From assembly GCA_004194705.1 (NCBI GenBank), contig SADC01001316.1, forward strand, positions 62,001 through 126,000: a DNA stretch of 64,000 bases, written 5' to 3'. Within the stretch, counting starts at the first letter, position 1, and every line of letters begins with the position of its first letter. Both the position numbers and the translations under genes were made by a program. This DNA is from Ditylenchus dipsaci. Taxonomy: Eukaryota; Nematoda; Chromadorea; Rhabditida; Anguinidae. The notes beneath the pieces are model-generated. The model did not search any database and was not told the DNA's origin. It saw only the letters and a list, made by a program, of their open reading frames with translations. Positions 63,489 through 64,000 of the stretch are shown here, piece by piece.

Positions 63489-64000
63489 CTGAATATTACG
63501 AAAATTATTTACTTAAGCCTCATAACAAGTTAAAAAAGTGGAAGTAGGACTGTTTTCCTCTTTTGAATTATTTGTACGCCGTTGTACCTGATCAGAGTAG
63601 TATATTGAGCGATTACCTAAGCCGTCAGCCTTAGGCAATTTTTCTTAGCCTCAGCTGGGTCAAACATTTCACCTCTACCTTAGGTAGGGTCACATTTCAT
63701 ATCGCGACATTTCATATACTGAAATTTTATATTGCAACGTTTTATTCATCTTCTTTGATTTTTTCAGACTTTGAAAAAAAGTTTTCTCACCACTTGATAG
63801 CTAAGATTTCAGGCTAAAAAATGATATTTTTCGTGCTGAGGTAAAAAATAATCTTAGCCTAGGGGCTGGCTTTTTGTTCGAAAAACACCTGTTTTCAAAA
63901 AAACGCCACCACCAAACCAAGCTTTTCACCGAAAAGCCAGCCCGTAGGCCAACATATTTTCAAACCCAGCCCGAAAAAAACAATTTTTAGCCTGAAAACT
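63489..64000. other. Window edge, repeats
   Basis: A 21-nt dyad variant at 63797-63817 and an incomplete foldback (GGGCTGGCTTTTTG / GAAAAGCCAGCCC, 63863-63943). No exon seen. Confidence 0.4.

Noticed and set aside
63104..63533. Plus-strand ORFs of about 100 codons
   Set aside because: They are antisense to the better-supported minus-strand exons with proper splice sites.

Overview
The window is AT-rich eukaryotic nuclear DNA from a small-bodied invertebrate, most plausibly a nematode or another trans-splicing animal. The reasons are short introns ending in TTTTCAG or TTTTAG, apparent splice acceptors only 7 to 80 nt upstream of several start codons (as expected for spliced-leader addition), a GH18 protein resembling nematode chitinase-like proteins, and a metazoan-type eIF3b. 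The species cannot be named from this window alone.

Five host genes are visible, with exons I could phase by hand. They are a four-exon MARVEL-like membrane protein (2693-6566, +), a two-exon small protein with a Hva1/Tudor-like fold (9231-11120, -), a nine-exon secreted GH18 chitinase with three hevein-like cysteine modules (14066-29867, +), an eleven-exon eIF3b spread over 17 kb (40251-57346, +), and the last two exons of an unidentified cysteine-containing protein with a hydrophobic C-terminus (63155-63488, -). A tRNA-Asp(GTC) lies inside a chitinase intron at 25491-25561. A terminal exon at 1286-1402 and exon-like pieces at 18115-18500 and 62547-62615 lie inside inverted-repeat elements and look like captured gene fragments.

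Most of the rest is DNA transposons and foldback elements, many of which can be closed to the base by their target-site duplications. They fall into these groups: pogo/Tigger-like (TA site, CAGTCGA ends; one carries a full-length transposase gene at 33716-35512); a TA-flanked family with CCGTATTTC ends; hAT-like (8-bp duplications), including a hAT relic split by the pogo-like element; Tc1/mariner-like with transposase remnants at about 21.6 kb and 53.8-54.9 kb; PIF/Harbinger-like (TTA or TAA) whose ends are hexamer repeats; TTAA-flanked foldbacks; and GC-rich foldbacks with 10-bp duplications. Nesting reaches three to four levels inside eIF3b introns.

Three patterns need a second look. A 21-nt interrupted dyad, GTAGC-N11-GCTAC, recurs in many otherwise unlike foldback elements. 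Several transposon groups keep constant outer ends but swap the sub-terminal repeat word. Conserved exons of eIF3b, the chitinase, the pogo transposase and the tRNA each lack single bases, usually in homopolymers, which suggests a long-read assembly with uncorrected deletions rather than pseudogenes.
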